Origin: Stutzerimonas xanthomarina DSM 18231
GTDB lineage: Bacteria > Pseudomonadota > Gammaproteobacteria > Pseudomonadales > Pseudomonadaceae
Direction: 5' to 3'
NCBI RefSeq assembly: GCF_900129835.1
Contig: NZ_FQXA01000003.1
Span: 62,001 to 126,000 of the forward strand
Length of the DNA: 64,000 nucleotides
Below the pieces are notes generated by a model that searched no databases, was not told where the DNA came from, and worked only from the letters and a program-made list of their open reading frames with translations. Positions 26,721 through 36,733 of the stretch are shown here, one piece after another. Position 1 is the first letter of the stretch. Every line of letters begins with the position of its first letter. The translations under genes were made by a program, and so were the position numbers.

Positions 26721-27551
26721 TTATTGCCGAACCAGCCGGCGGTTATCTGGCGACACGGGATGAGTGCTGCGGTAGGGATTGATATCCAGCCCGCCGCGGC
26801 GCACATAGCGCGCATGCACGCTCAGTCGCTCTGGCCGCAGCACCCGCTGCAAGTCGAGAAAGATCCGCTCCACGCACTGCTCATGAAAGTCCGCGTGCTG
26901 GCGAAAGCTCACCAGATAGGCAAGCAAGCTGACGTGGTCCAGCGCGGCGCCCCGATACTCGATCACCACCGTGCCCCAATCCGGTTGGCCGGTGACTGGA
27001 CAGTTGGATTTCAACAAATGGCTGTAGACGCACTCTTCGACCTGGCGCGCAGGGTCGCTGCTAAGCAAGTCTGGGCGTGGCGAATCATAGTGCTGGATGC
27101 TGACATCCAGGTCATCGACACAGTGGCCACCTGGCGCTGCAACCCCCTCCTCGGCAACCTCCTCCAGCGTCCGCAGGCGAACACCGACGGGTTTACCCGC
27201 TGCGGCTGACAAATCTCGCGTCATCACGTCAACGAGCACACCACAACTCTCGAAGACCGACTGGTTAAGCGAGTTCAGATAGAGCTTGAAGGACTTGGAT
27301 TCGATGATATTTGGCGAGTCCGCAGGAATGCTGAACTCACCGATAGCCACCACCGGCTTGCCGGATGGCAACAGCCATGACAGCTCATAGCAGTTCCAGA
27401 TATCGACGCCGCCATAGGGTAGGGACTCGGCCGTCAGCCCAAGCTCGGCCCACTTCGGCGCACGCGGAATGGGGAACAGCTGCTCGGGACTGTAGGTCGC
27501 GACATAGGCGCTGGATTTGCCCAGCGGCGACAGTTCGGCGGGGTGCTGCAT
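26721..27551 (-). CDS. queF: NADPH-dependent 7-cyano-7-deazaguanine reductase
   Basis: Reduces preQ0 to preQ1 in queuosine biosynthesis. The 276 residues match the long, bimodular (YqfF-type fused T-fold) QueF of E. coli. Visible are [29 protein letters not shown], the thioimide-forming C184 in [12 protein letters not shown] with D191, and the substrate-binding HEQCVERI. An upstream in-frame start at 27599 adds 16 non-homologous residues. The neighbours are unrelated to queuosine. Confidence 0.95.
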   Translation of the reverse strand: MQHPAELSPLGKSSAYVATYSPEQLFPIPRAPKWAELGLTAESLPYGGVDIWNCYELSWLLPSGKPVVAIGEFSIPADSPNIIESKSFKLYLNSLNQSVFESCGVLVDVMTRDLSAAAGKPVGVRLRTLEEVAEEGVAAPGGHCVDDLDVSIQHYDSPRPDLLSSDPARQVEECVYSHLLKSNCPVTGQPDWGTVVIEYRGAALDHVSLLAYLVSFRQHADFHEQCVERIFLDLQRVLRPERLSVHARYVRRGGLDINPYRSTHPVSPDNRRLVRQ

Positions 27552-27645
27552 AGCGGGAACCTGTACGAAAAATGACCGCAAGTGTAGCGGTTCCCGCACT
27601 GTTTATCACCGCGTCGTCATTAGCAGATCAAACGCGGCAACGAGG

Positions 27646-28425
27646 TTACTGGCGCATGCCTCGCCCGCTCTTGAGCAAGTGAATGCACCATAGGTACATG
27701 ACTATTGCCGCGACGACCATGAAGCTGATGGCAATGCCGATACGGATGTCCGAGACCCCCAGGATGCCGTAACGGAACGCATTGACCATGTGCAGGATGG
27801 GGTTGGCCAGTGACAGGGTCTGCCAGAACGGCGACAGCAGGTTGATCGAATAGAACACGCCGCCCAGGTAGGTCAGTGGGGTTAGCACGAAGGTCGGAAT
27901 GATCGAGATGTCATCGAAGTTGCGCGCGTAAACCGCGTTGAGAAACCCGCCTAAGGCGAAGATCGTCGACGTAAGGGTAATCACCAGCAGCGTGATACCC
28001 AAGTGGTGCACCTGCAGATCGGTGAAGAACATCGACAGCAGCGTCACGATAAAGGCCACGGCCAGGCCGCGTGTAATACCGCCCAGGGCGAAGCCGATGA
28101 GGATCACGTGAGGCGACACTGGCGAGACCAGCAACTCTTCGACAGAACGCTGAAACTTGCTGCTGAAAAAACTCGAGACCACGTTGCTGTATGAATTGGT
28201 GATCACCGACATCATGATCAGCCCCGGCACGATGTACTCCATGTACGTGAAGCCATCCATTTCGCCGATCCGCGCGCCGATCAGGTTTCCGAAGATGACG
28301 AAGTAAAGGACCATGGTGATTGCCGGGGGCAGCAGCGTCTGCGGCCAGATGCGCGTGTAGCGGCGGATCTCACGATGGACGATTGTTTGCAACGCCACCA
28401 GATTGGGCCGAAATTCAGCGTTCAT
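27646..28425 (-). CDS. ABC-2 type transporter permease (YadH-like)
   Basis: A 259-residue inner-membrane permease with about six hydrophobic helices and the ABC-2 signature region ELLVSPVSPHVILIGFALGG in the cytoplasmic loop. It pairs with the ATPase encoded just upstream; the genes overlap by four bases (ATGA), so they are translated together. E. coli YadGH is the best-known relative; the substrate is not established. Confidence 0.9.
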   Translation of the reverse strand: MNAEFRPNLVALQTIVHREIRRYTRIWPQTLLPPAITMVLYFVIFGNLIGARIGEMDGFTYMEYIVPGLIMMSVITNSYSNVVSSFFSSKFQRSVEELLVSPVSPHVILIGFALGGITRGLAVAFIVTLLSMFFTDLQVHHLGITLLVITLTSTIFALGGFLNAVYARNFDDISIIPTFVLTPLTYLGGVFYSINLLSPFWQTLSLANPILHMVNAFRYGILGVSDIRIGIAISFMVVAAIVMYLWCIHLLKSGRGMRQ

Positions 28426-29354
28426 TTGGCCCCCTGCGGCAGGTTGTTTTCCACCATCGAAACGAACAGCTCTTCAAGGCGATTGGTCTTGTTGCGAAGG
28501 CTCAACACCTCGATACCCTGCGCCGAAAGCATGCGGAACAAGTCGGTTACACCCTGGCTCTTGTCCACCTGAACTTCCAGCGTGTGATGGTCAACCAGCC
28601 GCGCCGGGTAGCTGCCCAGCTCTGGCGGCACCAGCTGCGACTCCTTCAGATCAAGCAGGAAGGTCTCGACATGCAGCTGCTTGAGCAATTCGCGCATGCT
28701 GGTGTTCTTGACGATCTGGCCGTGATCAATGATGCCGATGTTGCGGCACAGCTGCTCGGCCTCTTCCAGATAGTGTGTGGTGAGGATGATGGTGATGCCC
28801 TCACGGTTCAGTTCGGTGAGGAACGACCACATCGAGCGACGCAGTTCGATGTCCACGCCCGCGGTGGGCTCATCGAGAATCAGCAGCCGCGGCCGGTGAA
28901 TTAACGCTCGCGCGATCATCAGGCGCCGCTTCATACCGCCGGACAACATGCGCGAGGACACGTCGCGCTTGTCCCACAGTCCCAGCTGGGTCAGGTACTG
29001 CTCGGCACGCTCCTTCGCAACCTTTGCCGGAATGCCGTAATAGCCGGCCTGGGTGACAAGAATGTCGAAGGCCTTCTCGAACTGGTTGAAATTGAACTCT
29101 TGCGGCACCACGCCCAGACAACGCTTGAGCCCTGATGGATCGCGATCGAGGTCGTGACCGAACACATTGACCGTGCCGCCGGTCTTGTTCACCAGCGTGG
29201 AAAGGATGCCGATGGTGGTGGACTTACCGGCGCCGTTGGGCCCCAGCAATGCAAAGAAATCGCCTTCGGCTACGTCCAGATCGATGCCCTTGAGAGCCTC
29301 GAAGCCGTTTCCGTAAACCTTGGTCAACTGCCGAATGGACAGAGCAGTACTCAT
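28422..29354 (-). CDS. ABC transporter ATP-binding protein (YadG-like)
   Basis: A 310-residue ATPase starting MSTALSIRQLTKVYGNG. Walker A GPNGAGKST (about residue 40), Q-loop VPQEFNFNQ, signature LSGGMKRRL, Walker B LLILDEPTAGVD and H-loop TTHYLEEAE are all intact. A C-terminal extension of about 80 residues is usual for the DrrA/YadG group. The in-frame start at 29486 adds 44 non-homologous residues. Forms a two-gene operon with the permease. Export substrate unknown. Confidence 0.92.
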   Translation of the reverse strand: MSTALSIRQLTKVYGNGFEALKGIDLDVAEGDFFALLGPNGAGKSTTIGILSTLVNKTGGTVNVFGHDLDRDPSGLKRCLGVVPQEFNFNQFEKAFDILVTQAGYYGIPAKVAKERAEQYLTQLGLWDKRDVSSRMLSGGMKRRLMIARALIHRPRLLILDEPTAGVDIELRRSMWSFLTELNREGITIILTTHYLEEAEQLCRNIGIIDHGQIVKNTSMRELLKQLHVETFLLDLKESQLVPPELGSYPARLVDHHTLEVQVDKSQGVTDLFRMLSAQGIEVLSLRNKTNRLEELFVSMVENNLPQGAK

Positions 29355-29613
29355 ATATAAGAACGCACACAACGCAGAGAGATTCAGAATACATAAGGGC
29401 ACGCCAAGGCAATTGCAACGCCGAACTGAAAACGGCGGCCTGACACACACCAAGGCGAAACAAACATTGCGATCAGCGCCGGTCATTTTTCGAACTCGTT
29501 TGCCAAGGTCCGGTCATTATCTGAAACCAAACGCGTCGCCCTGTCTCTTCACCCCGCTCGCCACAAAAGCCTATGCTCAAGTTGGACGCCATTCGCTCAA
29601 CAAGGAAAACCCT

Positions 29614-32061
29614 ATGACCCTGCTCTGGCTGCTCGTATTACTCATCGGCATCGCCGTGATTGCTCATTTACGGGTTTCCCCCGTACCGGCGCTGGCCATT
29701 GTTGCGGCGTATCTGGTCCTCATGGGCGCGGCCGATGAGACGCCGACCTGGTTGATGGTCATCCTCTGGCTGATGCTGATTGCGGTCGCGGTGCCCTTAC
29801 TGGTGGCTGATCTGCGCATCCGGTACTTCAGCGGCCCGATGTTCGACTGGTTCAACAAGGTCCTGCCACCCATCTCCGATACCGAACGCGATGCAATCGA
29901 CGCCGGAACGGTCTGGTGGGATGGACAGTTATTCAGCGGCAAACCTGACTGGAACGTCCTGCTCGGCTATCCGAAGGCTGTCCTGACCGATGAAGAACAG
30001 GCCTTCGTCGACGGCCCGACAGAAACCCTGTGCGCCATGGTCAGCGATTGGGAAATAGGCCAGCGCATGGACCTTCCCCAGGAGGCGTGGGATTACATCA
30101 AGGCCGAAGGATTCTTCGCCCTGATCATCCCCAAGGAGTACGGCGGCAAAGGTTTCTCGGCCTACGCCCACTCGCAGGTCGTCATGAAGCTAGCCACCCG
30201 CAGCGGTGACCTGGCAACAACCGTGATGGTGCCCAACTCCCTCGGCCCCGCCGAGCTGTTGATGCATTACGGCACCGATGAACAGCGCAACCATTACCTG
30301 CCTCGCCTGGCCAACGGTACGGACATCCCATGCTTCGCCCTGACTGGCCCCTATGCGGGCTCAGACGCCGGCGCGATGAACGACAGCGGCGTCATCTGCC
30401 GCGGTCAATGGGAAGGTGAAGAAGTACTCGGCCTACGCCTGAACTGGGAGAAGCGCTACATCACCCTCGGCCCTGTGGCCACCCTGCTCGGTGTCGCCTT
30501 CAAGACATACGACCCTGAGCATTTGTTGGGCGATGAGGAAGAACTGGGCATCAGTCTCGCGCTGATCCCGACCGATACCGCAGGCGTCGAAATCGGTCGC
30601 CGTCACCTGCCCCTCGGCGCCGCGTTCATGAACGGTCCGAACTGGGGCAAAGACGTGTTCGTACCGCTCGAAGCCATCATCGGCGGGCGCGACATGATCG
30701 GCAAAGGCTGGATGATGCTGATGAACTGCCTGTCGGTCGGGCGTTCGATTTCTCTGCCAGCGACCGGCGTCAGCGCAGCAAAGACCTGCACCTATGTCAG
30801 CGGCCGCTACGCGCAGATCCGCGAGCAGTTCAACGTACCGCTGGCCGCGTTCGAAGGCATTCAGGAACCGCTTGCGCGGATCGGCGGCAATGCCTGGCTG
30901 ATGGACAGTGCACGAATCCTGACAGCCAACGCGGTCGACCTAGGCGAAAAACCCTCGGTGCTTTCGGCCATTCTCAAATATCACCTGACCGAGCGCGGCC
31001 GCGAGTGCATCACCGATGCCATGGATATCCACGGCGGCAAGGGCATCATCATGGGGCCCAGTAACTACCTCGGTCGCATGTGGTTGTCGGCACCCATTTC
31101 GATTACGGTCGAAGGGGCGAACATCCTCTCGCGCAACCTGATGATCTTTGGCCAAGGCGCAATCCGCTGCCATCCGTTCGTACTTCGCGAAATGGAGCTG
31201 ATCCACGAGCCTGACCGCGACGCTGCGATCAAGAAGTTCGATGGATTGCTGATGCAGCACATCGGTTTTGCGGTCAGCAATACCGCCAGCACACTGGTGC
31301 TCGGGCTGACGTTCGGGCTGTTAGGCAAGGCGCCAGGCAACGAGCTGACTCGACCCTACTTCCGCGAACTGGACCGTATCGCCGCGGCCTTCGCCATGCT
31401 CGCCGACCTGTCCATGATGTTGCTCGGCGGCGAACTCAAGCGTCGTGAGCGCCTCTCCGCGCGACTGGGCGATGTGCTCAGCCACCTCTATCTGGCGTCC
31501 GCTGCGCTCAAGCATTACCACGACCTGGGTCACCCGACGGAGCAAGCGCCGCTGCTGCGTTGGGCGATGGAAGACTGCCTCTGCAAAGCCGAGCAAGCCC
31601 TGGCTGGCACGCTGGCAAACTTCCCCAACCGCTTGCTTGGTGGTGTGTTGCAGGTTCTGGTGTTCCCATTCGGCGCCCGCCACAAAGGGCCATCCGATGC
31701 ACTGGATGCCGAAGTCGCCGCTATTCTCGGTCGCCCGGAAGGCGATCCCGCCTTGGAGCAGATCCTCGAGGGCGTCTACCGTCCGCAGGATCGCGACGAA
31801 GCCTTGGGCGCGCTGCGAGATGCGTTCGACACCCTGGCCGCATCGCAACCGCTGCAGAAGAAGCTGCACAAAGCGCTCAAGGCTGGCGATTTCAAACCTG
31901 CTGCTGGGGAGGATCCGATCAGCGCCGCTCTTGCAGCAGGCGTACTGGATGCCGCCGAAGCGGAGCAACTGACCGTCGCAGAAGCGGCTCGCCGCAAGGT
32001 GATCAGCGTCGATGATTTCGCCAAGGAGCCGCTGGAGCTAGCCGAGGGCAAGACTCGCTAG
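29614..32061 (+). CDS. fadE: Acyl-CoA dehydrogenase FadE
   Basis: FAD enzyme for the first step of fatty-acid beta-oxidation. The 815 residues match the long FadE type (E. coli 814). Two N-terminal membrane helices (MTLLWLLVLLIGIAVIAH; about 3-20 and 25-65) are followed by the acyl-CoA dehydrogenase core (about 120-520; CFALTGPYAGSDAGAM, ISIT VEGANILSR) and the FadE-specific C-terminal domain (about 530-815; LDAEVAAILGRPEGDPALEQ). The 29320 start would add 98 spurious residues; AAGGAAAACCC fixes the ATG at 29614. Divergent from the ABC operon. Confidence 0.95.
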   Translation: MTLLWLLVLLIGIAVIAHLRVSPVPALAIVAAYLVLMGAADETPTWLMVILWLMLIAVAVPLLVADLRIRYFSGPMFDWFNKVLPPISDTERDAIDAGTVWWDGQLFSGKPDWNVLLGYPKAVLTDEEQAFVDGPTETLCAMVSDWEIGQRMDLPQEAWDYIKAEGFFALIIPKEYGGKGFSAYAHSQVVMKLATRSGDLATTVMVPNSLGPAELLMHYGTDEQRNHYLPRLANGTDIPCFALTGPYAGSDAGAMNDSGVICRGQWEGEEVLGLRLNWEKRYITLGPVATLLGVAFKTYDPEHLLGDEEELGISLALIPTDTAGVEIGRRHLPLGAAFMNGPNWGKDVFVPLEAIIGGRDMIGKGWMMLMNCLSVGRSISLPATGVSAAKTCTYVSGRYAQIREQFNVPLAAFEGIQEPLARIGGNAWLMDSARILTANAVDLGEKPSVLSAILKYHLTERGRECITDAMDIHGGKGIIMGPSNYLGRMWLSAPISITVEGANILSRNLMIFGQGAIRCHPFVLREMELIHEPDRDAAIKKFDGLLMQHIGFAVSNTASTLVLGLTFGLLGKAPGNELTRPYFRELDRIAAAFAMLADLSMMLLGGELKRRERLSARLGDVLSHLYLASAALKHYHDLGHPTEQAPLLRWAMEDCLCKAEQALAGTLANFPNRLLGGVLQVLVFPFGARHKGPSDALDAEVAAILGRPEGDPALEQILEGVYRPQDRDEALGALRDAFDTLAASQPLQKKLHKALKAGDFKPAAGEDPISAALAAGVLDAAEAEQLTVAEAARRKVISVDDFAKEPLELAEGKTR

Positions 32062-32099
32062 CCACCGCAGGCAGCTCGTTTCGGTCCACTTTAGGTTTC

Positions 32100-32134
32100 T
32101 GCCAGGCGTCGCGCTTCCCGCGCGACGTTTGGCA
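32100..32134 (+). terminator. Hairpin after fadE
   Basis: TGCCA, CGTCGCGC (32107-32114), loop TTCCC, GCGCGACG (32120-32127) and TGGCA form a nested, very stable stem 39 bases after the fadE stop. There is no U run, so termination may be weak or Rho-aided. Confidence 0.45.
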
Positions 32135-32315
32135 AGCCGCCGTCATCTCCTGCTGACATTCAGGCAGCCACTGGCTCAATACATTCCTGCATTCGCCAAC
32201 AGCGCTGATACTCCTCCTGGCATCCGAAACCCCTGCCCAGCTATCCGACGCCTGTACCGAACCCAGCCCCATGACTCGAGTCAACTAGACACGCCCCAAT
32301 TAATCCGCGCGCCTT

Positions 32316-32321
32316 TATAAT
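32316..32321 (+). promoter_or_regulatory. Candidate -10 element
   Basis: A consensus TATAAT lies 28 bases before the ATG at 32349, in otherwise GC-rich DNA. No matching -35 box is seen at 16-18 bp, so this is only a candidate promoter for the small gene downstream. Confidence 0.3.
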
Positions 32322-32348
32322 CGCGCGCCCAATCGACTCAGGTGAACC

Positions 32349-32756
32349 ATGGCCAACCCTTACCACGATTACAACCTGGCCCTTCTGGCCCATCTGCGCG
32401 GCATCCTGCTTGCCATGGGTGAAACCGAACAGGTGTCTGAAGAAAGCCATGCGCTGTTTCTCGAGCGATTCGACGAATTGATCATGACTTTGCGGAACGT
32501 GCCGGAAGAGCGCCACATGGGCCAAGACATGATCTGCCAGGTCTTTCACCGCTACCCGCAAATCGCGCATCTGGTTCCGCGGGATCTGCTCTGGTATTTC
32601 GGCGGTGATTGCCTGCACTTCATGCCCGACGAAGAAATCGAACTGTTCCAACGCCTCGAGGAACGCCGCTACGAAGCCGAGGAAAACGATGAGCCTTTCG
32701 ACTGGAACATGGAACGGCAGTTGATGACGATGCCGGAAGACGGGCCCCGCCACTGA
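32349..32756 (+). CDS. Conserved small protein (PA2817-like), function unknown
   Basis: A 135-residue soluble, acidic protein starting MANPYHDYNLALLAHLRGIL, with WYFGGDCLHFMPDEEIELFQ in the middle and an acidic tail. By recollection its family sits beside fadE in pseudomonads and is named after P. aeruginosa PA2817. No catalytic motif is recognised. AGGTGAACC precedes the ATG. The conserved neighbourhood hints at a link with fatty-acid metabolism, without direct evidence. Confidence 0.75.
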   Translation: MANPYHDYNLALLAHLRGILLAMGETEQVSEESHALFLERFDELIMTLRNVPEERHMGQDMICQVFHRYPQIAHLVPRDLLWYFGGDCLHFMPDEEIELFQRLEERRYEAEENDEPFDWNMERQLMTMPEDGPRH

Positions 32757-32950
32757 CGGACGCGGCAATTGTTCTTAGCGAATCGCTGTCGCGAGCCAGC
32801 CTCTCGGCGACGCGAGCCCGCGTGCGGCGGACAGACACTGTTCCATGAGTTCTGTTCGAAAGTCCAAGTACACCGCCGTGCAGACAGCAGGCGGCTTGGG
32901 CCCGTTCAGGGCTGGTGGCCGCCTAGGCTGCATTGATCAGATCGAATTCA

Positions 32951-33246
32951 CCTCCACATCGGCCTCATCGCCTCGCGCCCCGTTGCGCACGACGTGCGCA
33001 CCGGGCTTCGGCCCAAGTGGAAAACTATGACGGTCAGCTGTCGCTGCGCATCCTGCTGTCGAGTTTCGAAGCGGTGTGTCGGGTGATCGGGGCGGGCGTG
33101 GGCATCAGCATCATTCCCCAATCCGCGGCACGCCGACACAGCCGCACCACGCAGCCGCTATTTATCGAGTTCGACGAGCCCTGGGCTGTTCGGGAGCGCA
33201 GCATTCTGGTTCACGAACTCGACGCCCTGCCTGGTAGCGTTCGCGC
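32951..33246 (+). pseudogene. Decayed LysR-type regulator (C-terminal fragment)
   Basis: From about 33014 one frame reads QVENYDGQLSLRILLSSFEA, then VCRVIGAGVGISIIPQSAAR and DEPWAVRERSILVHELDALP. This is the second half of a LysR effector-binding domain. Just upstream, in a different frame, LHIGLIASRP resembles the preceding strand, so a frameshift is present. No DNA-binding domain is seen. The frame then runs on into non-homologous sequence. Confidence 0.6.
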
Positions 33247-33562
33247 TAATCGCGACATTAGCGCCAGGACAAAGGTGAAAAGTTGGTCCAAGCTTGTACC
33301 TTGGATAGCCTTCGAGGTGGCGCTCGTGCCTGGAGCGATAACTGATGCTGTCGGCTTACGCTACGTGAGCCATATAAGAAGAAGGCGCTCTGCTGGAAAT
33401 TCCGCTTCGTTTTGAATCCTCGGGCAAAGATGCTGCCCAACCTGCATACGCCAATACGCCACAAACAGATACTTAAAATTCAGTCACTTACAGATATACG
33501 GCACGCCGCTCGCGACATCGCAGCCTGCCTTCACGGATAAACTTGCTTAAGGTTGTTTTGTT
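33247..33562. other. Gene-free stretch before the MFS gene
   Basis: Together with 32757-32950 this makes the 805 bp gap around the LysR relic. I see no further coding signal. AAGG (33550 region) is the likely ribosome site of the downstream MFS gene. The segment 33440-33530 is AT-richer and may hold its promoter. Confidence 0.4.
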
Positions 33563-34873
33563 ATGAGGTCGTTAATAGCCCCCATCAGCTCGCTGCTAGG
33601 CGGAGTTGCATTTCTCCTGCTCGGCCATGGATTGCTGAACACGCTGCTGACGCTGCGCGGCATAGAAGAAGGCTACTCCACCGGGTTGATCGGCCTGCTG
33701 ATGTCCGGCTACTTCGCCGGTTTTCTGGTCGGCACCTGGCTTGCGCCTTCGCTTATCCGGCGCATCGGCCACATCCGGACGTTCGCTTTCTACGCGGCAC
33801 TCGCCTCGGTCGTCGTGCTGCTTCACGTGCTGATCGTCGATCCATGGGTGTGGCTGGTGCTGCGCGTGATGTACGGCGTCGCCCTGGTCACGCTCTACAT
33901 GGTCATCGAAAGCTGGCTCAATGCGCAGGTCAGCGGTGAAAAACGCGGTCAGGTGTTCGCCCTGTACATGGCCGTCAACCTCGGCTCACTGGCTGCGGCT
34001 CAGCAATTGCTGAGCCTGGACAGTCCGATGAATTTCACCCTGTTCGCACTGGCCGCAATCCTGATCTGCGCTGCCCTGATGCCGATTACCCTCACCCGTC
34101 AGGCGCAACCTGCGCAGCCCGACATGCCTGCTACCGACCTCTTGCAGCTGGCTCGAATCGCCCCGCTACCCTTGATGGCCGCCGGGATTTCCGGGCTGAC
34201 CCTGGGTGGCTTCTGGGGGCTGGCGCCGGTCTATGCCTCGCAGAGCGGTTTCGACGCCTCGGGCGTCGGCCTGCTGATGAGTATCACCATTCTCGGCGGC
34301 GCCGTTCTGCAGTGGCCCATCGGGCTGTTCTCCGATAAGCATGACCGCCGTCTGGTGCTGCTCTGGGTCGTGGCGATCGCCGCGGTGATCGGCGGCCTGA
34401 TCACACCCTTGACCTCCGGCCCCCTGCTGCTGGGGATGATGTTTCTCTGGGGCGGTCTGGCCTTCTCCATCTACTCGATTGCCGTCGCGCAGATGGTCGA
34501 CCAGTTGCATCCTGACGAAATCCTGTCCGGCTCCAGCGGCCTGTTGCTGGCAAACGGTTTCGGCGCGGCCTTTGGTCCGGTGATAGCAGGCGGCCTGATG
34601 AGTTTTTTCGGGCCCAAGGCGCTCCCCGTGTTTTTCGCAGTCACCCTGGCGTTTCTGGCCCTGTATTCCTATTTCCGCTCGCGCCGCGTGTTCGATCTCG
34701 TTACCGAGCCCCACGGCCATTTCACGCCGATGCTGCGTACCAGTCATACCGTGCTGGAGCTGATGCCGGACACCCCGGAAGGTGAAATCGCCGAGGGGGA
34801 TACTCTCGACGAAGGCCAGCAGCCACTCGACGAAGAAGAGGCCGTCGAACTGCGTACCGGAACGCATCCCTAG
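33563..34873 (+). CDS. MFS transporter (YcaD-like)
   Basis: A 436-residue major facilitator with about 12 helices and a hydrophilic acidic tail (from about 385, EIAEGDTLDEGQQ). The loop 2-3 motif appears as GTWLAPSLIRRIGHIRTF, and a second copy region near WPIGLFSDKHDRRLVL supports the fold. The YcaD-like assignment rests on overall pattern (RSLIAPISSLLGGVAFLL, LNAQVSGEKRGQVFALYM). Substrate unknown. Stands alone, following the regulator relic. Confidence 0.82.
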   Translation: MRSLIAPISSLLGGVAFLLLGHGLLNTLLTLRGIEEGYSTGLIGLLMSGYFAGFLVGTWLAPSLIRRIGHIRTFAFYAALASVVVLLHVLIVDPWVWLVLRVMYGVALVTLYMVIESWLNAQVSGEKRGQVFALYMAVNLGSLAAAQQLLSLDSPMNFTLFALAAILICAALMPITLTRQAQPAQPDMPATDLLQLARIAPLPLMAAGISGLTLGGFWGLAPVYASQSGFDASGVGLLMSITILGGAVLQWPIGLFSDKHDRRLVLLWVVAIAAVIGGLITPLTSGPLLLGMMFLWGGLAFSIYSIAVAQMVDQLHPDEILSGSSGLLLANGFGAAFGPVIAGGLMSFFGPKALPVFFAVTLAFLALYSYFRSRRVFDLVTEPHGHFTPMLRTSHTVLELMPDTPEGEIAEGDTLDEGQQPLDEEEAVELRTGTHP

Positions 34874-35016
34874 ACAGCCGGTACAGGTGTTCGCCCAGCC
34901 GGTCCCGCCCTACCCGGCGCAACGGCCGGGCAGCTCAAGATGACCCGTGACCCTGAGTGCCGTCAGGCCAGGCGAGCGGCATCTGGTCCGCCGGCGTGCC
35001 ATAGCGCAGGCGAACG

Positions 35017-35430
35017 TCAGAAATCCACTTTCCCACGCCCGGCCTTGATCGCCCCACGCTTGGTCTTACCTTCCAGGCGCCGCTTTTTGGAGCCCAACGT
35101 CGGGCGTGTCGGGCGACGCGCTTTTTCCACTTTGGTCACGCTACGAATGATCTCAGCCAAGCGCTCCAGAGCGTCGGCGCGATTCTGCTCCTGGGTGCGG
35201 TACTGCTGCGCCTTGATCACAATCACACCGTCGCCGGTAATGCGGCTGTCACGCAGCGCCAGCAAGCGCTCCTTGTAAAACGCTGGCAGTGACGACGCAT
35301 TGATATCGAAGCGCAGGTGCAGCGCACTGGACACCTTGTTGACGTTCTGCCCGCCGGCACCTTGGGCGCGGATGGCAGTCAGTTCGATCTCGCTGTCCGC
35401 TAGTTGCACATTGCTGGATATGTCGAGCAT
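35017..35430 (-). CDS. arfB: Ribosome-rescue peptidyl-tRNA hydrolase ArfB
   Basis: Releases nascent chains from stalled, non-stop ribosomes. The 137-residue protein has the catalytic GGQ motif (G26-G27-Q28 in [13 protein letters not shown]) and a basic C-terminal tail ([20 protein letters not shown]) that reaches the empty mRNA channel. An upstream in-frame start at 35490 adds 20 non-homologous residues; AAGGA fixes the start at 35430. Formerly YaeJ. Length and both functional parts are normal. Confidence 0.94.
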   Translation of the reverse strand: MLDISSNVQLADSEIELTAIRAQGAGGQNVNKVSSALHLRFDINASSLPAFYKERLLALRDSRITGDGVIVIKAQQYRTQEQNRADALERLAEIIRSVTKVEKARRPTRPTLGSKKRRLEGKTKRGAIKAGRGKVDF

Positions 35431-35567
35431 CCGGTCCTTCAACAATCGGGATAGGAAGGTCATTGTCCACATCGGGAACGTTGCGGACATATTTTTATAT
35501 GTTTTCGAGCCGCGGTGGCTCAGCTGGTTCGACTACCGTAGCGCACTCGTAACAGATGGAACCGCAC

Positions 35568-36611
35568 ATGGACTCGATAACCCAGGCCCTTCTCGGTGCG
35601 ACCGTGCAGGCATCGCTGCTGGGTCGCTGGCAAGGCCGCAAGGCGCTGCTTTACGGCGCAGCGCTCGGCACCCTGCCTGATCTTGACGTGGTCATCGACT
35701 ACGGCGACGCGATCGCCGACATGACCTATCACCGAGGCTTCAGCCACTCACTCTTCATTCTCAGCTCGCTGGCGGTTGCGTTGGCCTGGCTGGCGCGACG
35801 AATAAGACCAGATCCGAACTACAGCAGCAGGCGTCTGTTTCTCACGATCTGGCTGGTGCTGATGACCCATGTGCTGCTCGACGCGTTCACCAGTTACGGT
35901 ACCCAGCTGTTCTGGCCGTTGACCGCACCGCCGGTGGCCTGGTCCAGCGTGTTCATTATCGATCCGCTGTACAGCGTACCGCTGCTGCTAGCCGTGTTGT
36001 CAGGGATGATCGTCGGGGTGAAGGATCGCCGCCCGCGCTGGGCTGCAAGCGCACTGATGCTGTCGTCGCTGTATCTGGGTTTTACCCTCGCCGGCAAGCA
36101 GATGGCCGAGCAGCGCGTGGAAGCGGTGATGAACGCCCAGGGCATCCAGGCGAGCCAGCTGTTCAGCACACCGACGCCGTTCAATAGCCTGTTGTGGCGA
36201 GTCATCGTCATTGAAGACGACCACTACTACGAGTCGCTGGTGAGTTGGTTCGATGAACAGCCGCCTAAGCTGGTCAGTATTCCACGCGGCGAACGGCTCG
36301 CCACCGCACTGAGTGAGTCGCGGCAACATGCTCGTTTGCAATGGTTTACCGGCGGCGTGCTGCGCTACGACGACGTCGGAGACCAGTTGCTGGTGACCGA
36401 CCTGCGTCTCGGCATGACCGGGTTTCATCCCTTCCGCTTCGCGCTCGCCGAACGCAACGGAGAGGGCTGGGAGCTGATTCCCTTCGTCGAGCGGCTGCCC
36501 ACTGAGCACGCCAATCTGTATAGGCTCAAACAGATCTGGCAGCGCATCTGGCAACAACAGCCGGGCTTGCCGCTGGCCGAGTGGGCTGCAGATCTTGACC
36601 GTCCCGGTTAG
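35568..36611 (+). CDS. Membrane-bound metal-dependent hydrolase (YdjM/DUF457 family)
   Basis: A 347-residue membrane protein. It begins MDSITQALLGATVQASLLG and has the family histidine/aspartate sites in GTLPDLDV and YHRGFSHSLF, plus LMTHVLLDAFTSYGTQLF. About five hydrophobic segments lie in the first 180 residues, and the C-terminal half is soluble. The family is annotated as hydrolase from these conserved metal-ligand motifs; the reaction is unknown. Starting at 35568 rather than the ATG four codons earlier gives the family N-terminus. Confidence 0.85.
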   Translation: MDSITQALLGATVQASLLGRWQGRKALLYGAALGTLPDLDVVIDYGDAIADMTYHRGFSHSLFILSSLAVALAWLARRIRPDPNYSSRRLFLTIWLVLMTHVLLDAFTSYGTQLFWPLTAPPVAWSSVFIIDPLYSVPLLLAVLSGMIVGVKDRRPRWAASALMLSSLYLGFTLAGKQMAEQRVEAVMNAQGIQASQLFSTPTPFNSLLWRVIVIEDDHYYESLVSWFDEQPPKLVSIPRGERLATALSESRQHARLQWFTGGVLRYDDVGDQLLVTDLRLGMTGFHPFRFALAERNGEGWELIPFVERLPTEHANLYRLKQIWQRIWQQQPGLPLAEWAADLDRPG

Positions 36612-36690
36612 CCGCGCCGCGCGTCTACTGGCCGGCCAACCGGAAAGATTTTACGGGCGCAATTTCGATGGTTTTCAAAGCGCAATAAAA

Positions 36691-36712
36691 AAGCCCCGGC
36701 AGACCGGGGCTT
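36691..36712 (-). terminator. Intrinsic terminator of the MCP gene
   Basis: AAGCCCCGG/CCGGGGCTT (36691-36699 with 36704-36712) with a short loop. On the minus strand it is followed by TTTTTATT, so it terminates the chemoreceptor gene ending at 36734. It may also slow readthrough from the plus side. Confidence 0.85.
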
Positions 36713-36733
36713 ATCAATCCTGGGGTGCAAGCC

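Noticed and set aside
32845-33030. 61-codon plus-strand frame before the LysR relic
   Set aside because: The composition (Ser/Ala/Pro/Arg mixture) is non-protein-like, and part of the region reads better as LysR in another frame.
35508-35556. tRNA-like string GGTGGCTCAGCTGGTTCGA followed by GCGCACTCGTAAC before the DUF457 gene
   Set aside because: It resembles a D-arm and an anticodon arm, but no acceptor stem, T-arm or correct spacing can be folded, so it is most likely chance.
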